From: a virus
IMG/VR virus record: IMGVR_UViG_3300028840_006402
Location: 1-33,383 of that record
Reading direction: 5' to 3' (one strand)
DNA: 33,383 nucleotides
The position numbers were made by a program, and so were the translations under genes. Numbering within the stretch: the first letter of the stretch is position 1; each line of letters opens with the position of its first letter. Positions 32,215 to 33,383 of the stretch are shown here, piece after piece. Below the pieces are notes generated by a model, which was not told the origin of the DNA, did not search any database, and saw only the letters and a list, made by a program, of their open reading frames with translations.

Positions 32215-32246
32215 AAAAAAGCCCCGATAGAATTAACTACCGGGGC
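32215..32246 (-). terminator. Strong rho-independent terminator ending the upstream operon
   Basis: On the minus strand a 10-bp stem (GCCCCGGTAG with CTATCGGGGC, one G-U pair in RNA) with a 6-base loop TTAATT runs directly into TTTTTT. It lies about 50 bases past the stop of the small Cys-rich gene. A weaker 4-bp hairpin followed by seven T's at 32259-32282 precedes it, so the two may act in tandem. Confidence 0.9.
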
Positions 32247-32299
32247 AACTAAAGGAGCAAAAAAATCCCTGACGGAGCGGGAAGAATTTCAAACCATAA

Positions 32300-32641
32300 T
32301 TATTCCACCCAGAACTTCCACCACTTGCGCTGGTAGTAAGGACAATCGTTGTTTCTATTGAGATATTTATGAACATTCCCGTAATAAATGTTGTTTTCTT
32401 TCAATATTCCTTCTAATTCTGGATATTTAAGTTCTTCGTCTTCAACATAATCATAGAGATTGCCCCCATATGCAGTATCTTTTGTCCATGTCGCTCTATG
32501 TTTACGGGTCGCAGAACAAGTAACATTGGGTTGTCTTTCCTTTGCACTCGAAGCATCGCAGTCCTGAATAAATACCCTTCTATCGTTAAACGGAGGAAGA
32601 TTCCAAAACTTACAATTCTTGCAATATACCTTGTTATCCAT
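32300..32641 (-). CDS. Small Cys-rich hypothetical protein
   Basis: A 113-residue protein with C7 and C10 ('VYCKNCKFW') and later C28, C42 and C100 ('NNDCPYYQRKWWKFW'), a composition common among small zinc-binding phage proteins. Residues 44-52 are basic and the middle is acidic. It ends with a Trp-rich tail. Its ATG has AGGAGAATAAA, and the Shine-Dalgarno overlaps the stop of the ribonucleotide-reductase-like gene, so the two are co-translated. It is the last gene before the strong terminator. Function unknown. Confidence 0.7.
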   Translation of the reverse strand: MDNKVYCKNCKFWNLPPFNDRRVFIQDCDASSAKERQPNVTCSATRKHRATWTKDTAYGGNLYDYVEDEELKYPELEGILKENNIYYGNVHKYLNRNNDCPYYQRKWWKFWVE

Positions 32642-32650
32642 TTTATTCTC

Positions 32651-33181
32651 CTATCCGCATTTCTCCCAATTACAATCCAGACAACCCACACAACCCCCTT
32701 CGTGCTTTAAATTGTGGCTCCCACATTCAGGACATCTCTTGCCTTCAAAACCGTTACCCAATTTTGTGTCCCCATCGGATACAGGTAACACTTCAGGTAC
32801 ACTTTTGTTCTCTGTAACTTTTTCTTCAATTTCTGGCAACTCAATATTCTTAATCTTCATATACTTGGCAATACATTTTGCAATAGCATCAGGTAATGAA
32901 CGCACCGATCCGTATGATTTCGTGATTGTCGGATTTGCTCCCACTATACCATCTAACTGTTTATGAATGTTCAAAATTGGAACATTGTTTTTAAAAAGAA
33001 GCGAAATAAGCCTACCCAACGCTTCAGCTTTTGCGTGGGTTGACTGCCCCGATTTCCCAACCACAGCAAACAATTCACAGGGCTTTCCATCATCGGTTTC
33101 GTTAATCGTGCAATACAAATGACCGTATCCGGTATTTATTTTAATCGTATATCCTCTTAATACATCAGGTCTTTCTCCCAT
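32651..33181 (-). CDS. Stand-alone TSCPD / zinc-tail protein of class II ribonucleotide reductase
   Basis: A 176-residue protein matching the C-terminal part of B12-dependent NrdJ. 'RPDVLRGYTIKINTGYGHLY' and 'TINETDDGKPCELFAVVGKS' followed by 'AEALGRLISLLFKNNVP' and 'LPDAIAKCIAKYM' give the TSCPD domain. The tail has C150, C153, C164, C167, C170 and C175 ('CPECGSHNL...GGCVGCLDCNWEKCG'), like the Cys-rich end of NrdJ that relays electrons to the active site. The catalytic barrel is missing, so this is either one half of a split enzyme whose other part lies beyond the window or a free accessory. It starts at an ATG one base before the upstream stop ends; its role would be deoxyribonucleotide supply for phage DNA. 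Confidence 0.85.
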   Translation of the reverse strand: MGERPDVLRGYTIKINTGYGHLYCTINETDDGKPCELFAVVGKSGQSTHAKAEALGRLISLLFKNNVPILNIHKQLDGIVGANPTITKSYGSVRSLPDAIAKCIAKYMKIKNIELPEIEEKVTENKSVPEVLPVSDGDTKLGNGFEGKRCPECGSHNLKHEGGCVGCLDCNWEKCG

Positions 33182-33383
33182 TTAAAGTATTCCCTCTAGA
33201 ATATTTTTTAATACTACATATTCGGGGGCAATTAATGACAAAAAACCTTCTATTGCCATAACTAAAAAACTAACAAACAATCCCGCACCAAGCAACACGC
33301 TAATAATTGCACCTATAAGACTGAGTTGATCTTCAAATACATCTAGAGACCATTTTTTTTTAAATATAAGACAACAGACAATT
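33182..33383 (-). CDS. C-terminal part of a small hydrophobic (membrane) protein, cut by the window edge
   Basis: An open frame of about 66 codons enters from the right edge and ends at TAA (33184-33182), immediately before the ATG of the NrdJ-like gene. The end 'DQLSLIGAIISVLLGAGL' continuing 'FVSFLVMAIEGFLSLIAP' is one hydrophobic segment long enough for one or two membrane helices, with a short polar end. Tight packing with the next gene supports it being real. The start is outside the window. A holin or other small membrane protein is possible, but nothing here proves it. Confidence 0.55.
   Translation of the reverse strand, partial: IVCCLIFKKKWSLDVFEDQLSLIGAIISVLLGAGLFVSFLVMAIEGFLSLIAPEYVVLKNILEGIL

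Noticed and set aside
1-33383. CRISPR array, tRNA genes, integrase or attachment sites
   Set aside because: No spaced direct repeats, cloverleaf-like sequence or recombinase motifs were seen by eye in the short intergenic gaps.

Overview
The window is part of the late (virion) region of a tailed double-stranded DNA phage or prophage. Every convincing gene lies on the minus strand, so the natural reading direction is from base 33383 down to base 1. Genes are packed with overlaps of 1 to about 30 bases and carry strong Shine-Dalgarno sites. The gene order is that of a siphovirus with an HK97-type head: portal, ClpP-like protease, XkdF-like protease, scaffold, major capsid protein, head-tail connectors, tail terminator, major tail protein, frameshifted tail chaperones, tape measure, distal tail protein and a giant tail protein. 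I see no integrase, repressor, terminase, lysis gene, tRNA or CRISPR array. The host cannot be named. The strong Shine-Dalgarno use indicates a bacterium, and the TSCPD/zinc-tail protein of class II (B12-dependent) ribonucleotide reductase plus two radical SAM enzymes suggest an anaerobic one (inference).

Region by region, in transcription order. (1) 33383-32300: end of an upstream operon, with a partial hydrophobic ORF, a stand-alone NrdJ C-terminal-type protein and a small Cys-rich protein, closed by a clear rho-independent terminator at 32215-32246. (2) 32214-32015: a promoter and leader region with a sigma70-like promoter and a perfect 15-base hyphenated palindrome before the portal gene. 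(3) 32014-25180: head genes, including two different protease families and a scaffold with a strong internal translation start. (4) 25169-21804: a three-gene insertion between head stopper and tail terminator, including an 804-residue protein with three GT2-like glycosyltransferase domains. (5) 21800-10981: tail genes, with a terminator-like hairpin after the major tail protein, a T TTT TTC slippery site in the chaperone overlap, and a 1689-residue tail protein with repeated glycoside-hydrolase-propeller-like segments. (6) 10970-1: a glycan-modification island of GT2 enzymes, a 1274-residue GT2-GT9-GT2-B12/radical SAM fusion, a sulfotransferase-like protein, three paralogous SAM methyltransferases, a radical SAM/SPASM protein and a CgeB-like glycosyltransferase.

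Most interesting hypothesis: the phage carries its own glycan-building line in its late operon, so the enzymes are made together with the virion proteins. Both virion glycosylation and remodelling of host surface sugars fit. The giant fusion enzyme begins with a short module that resembles one in the protein encoded just downstream of the major capsid gene, which could tie the enzyme to the particle (inference). The fusion gene and the GT2 genes below it are visibly more AT-rich than the adjoining tail genes, which suggests separate acquisition.
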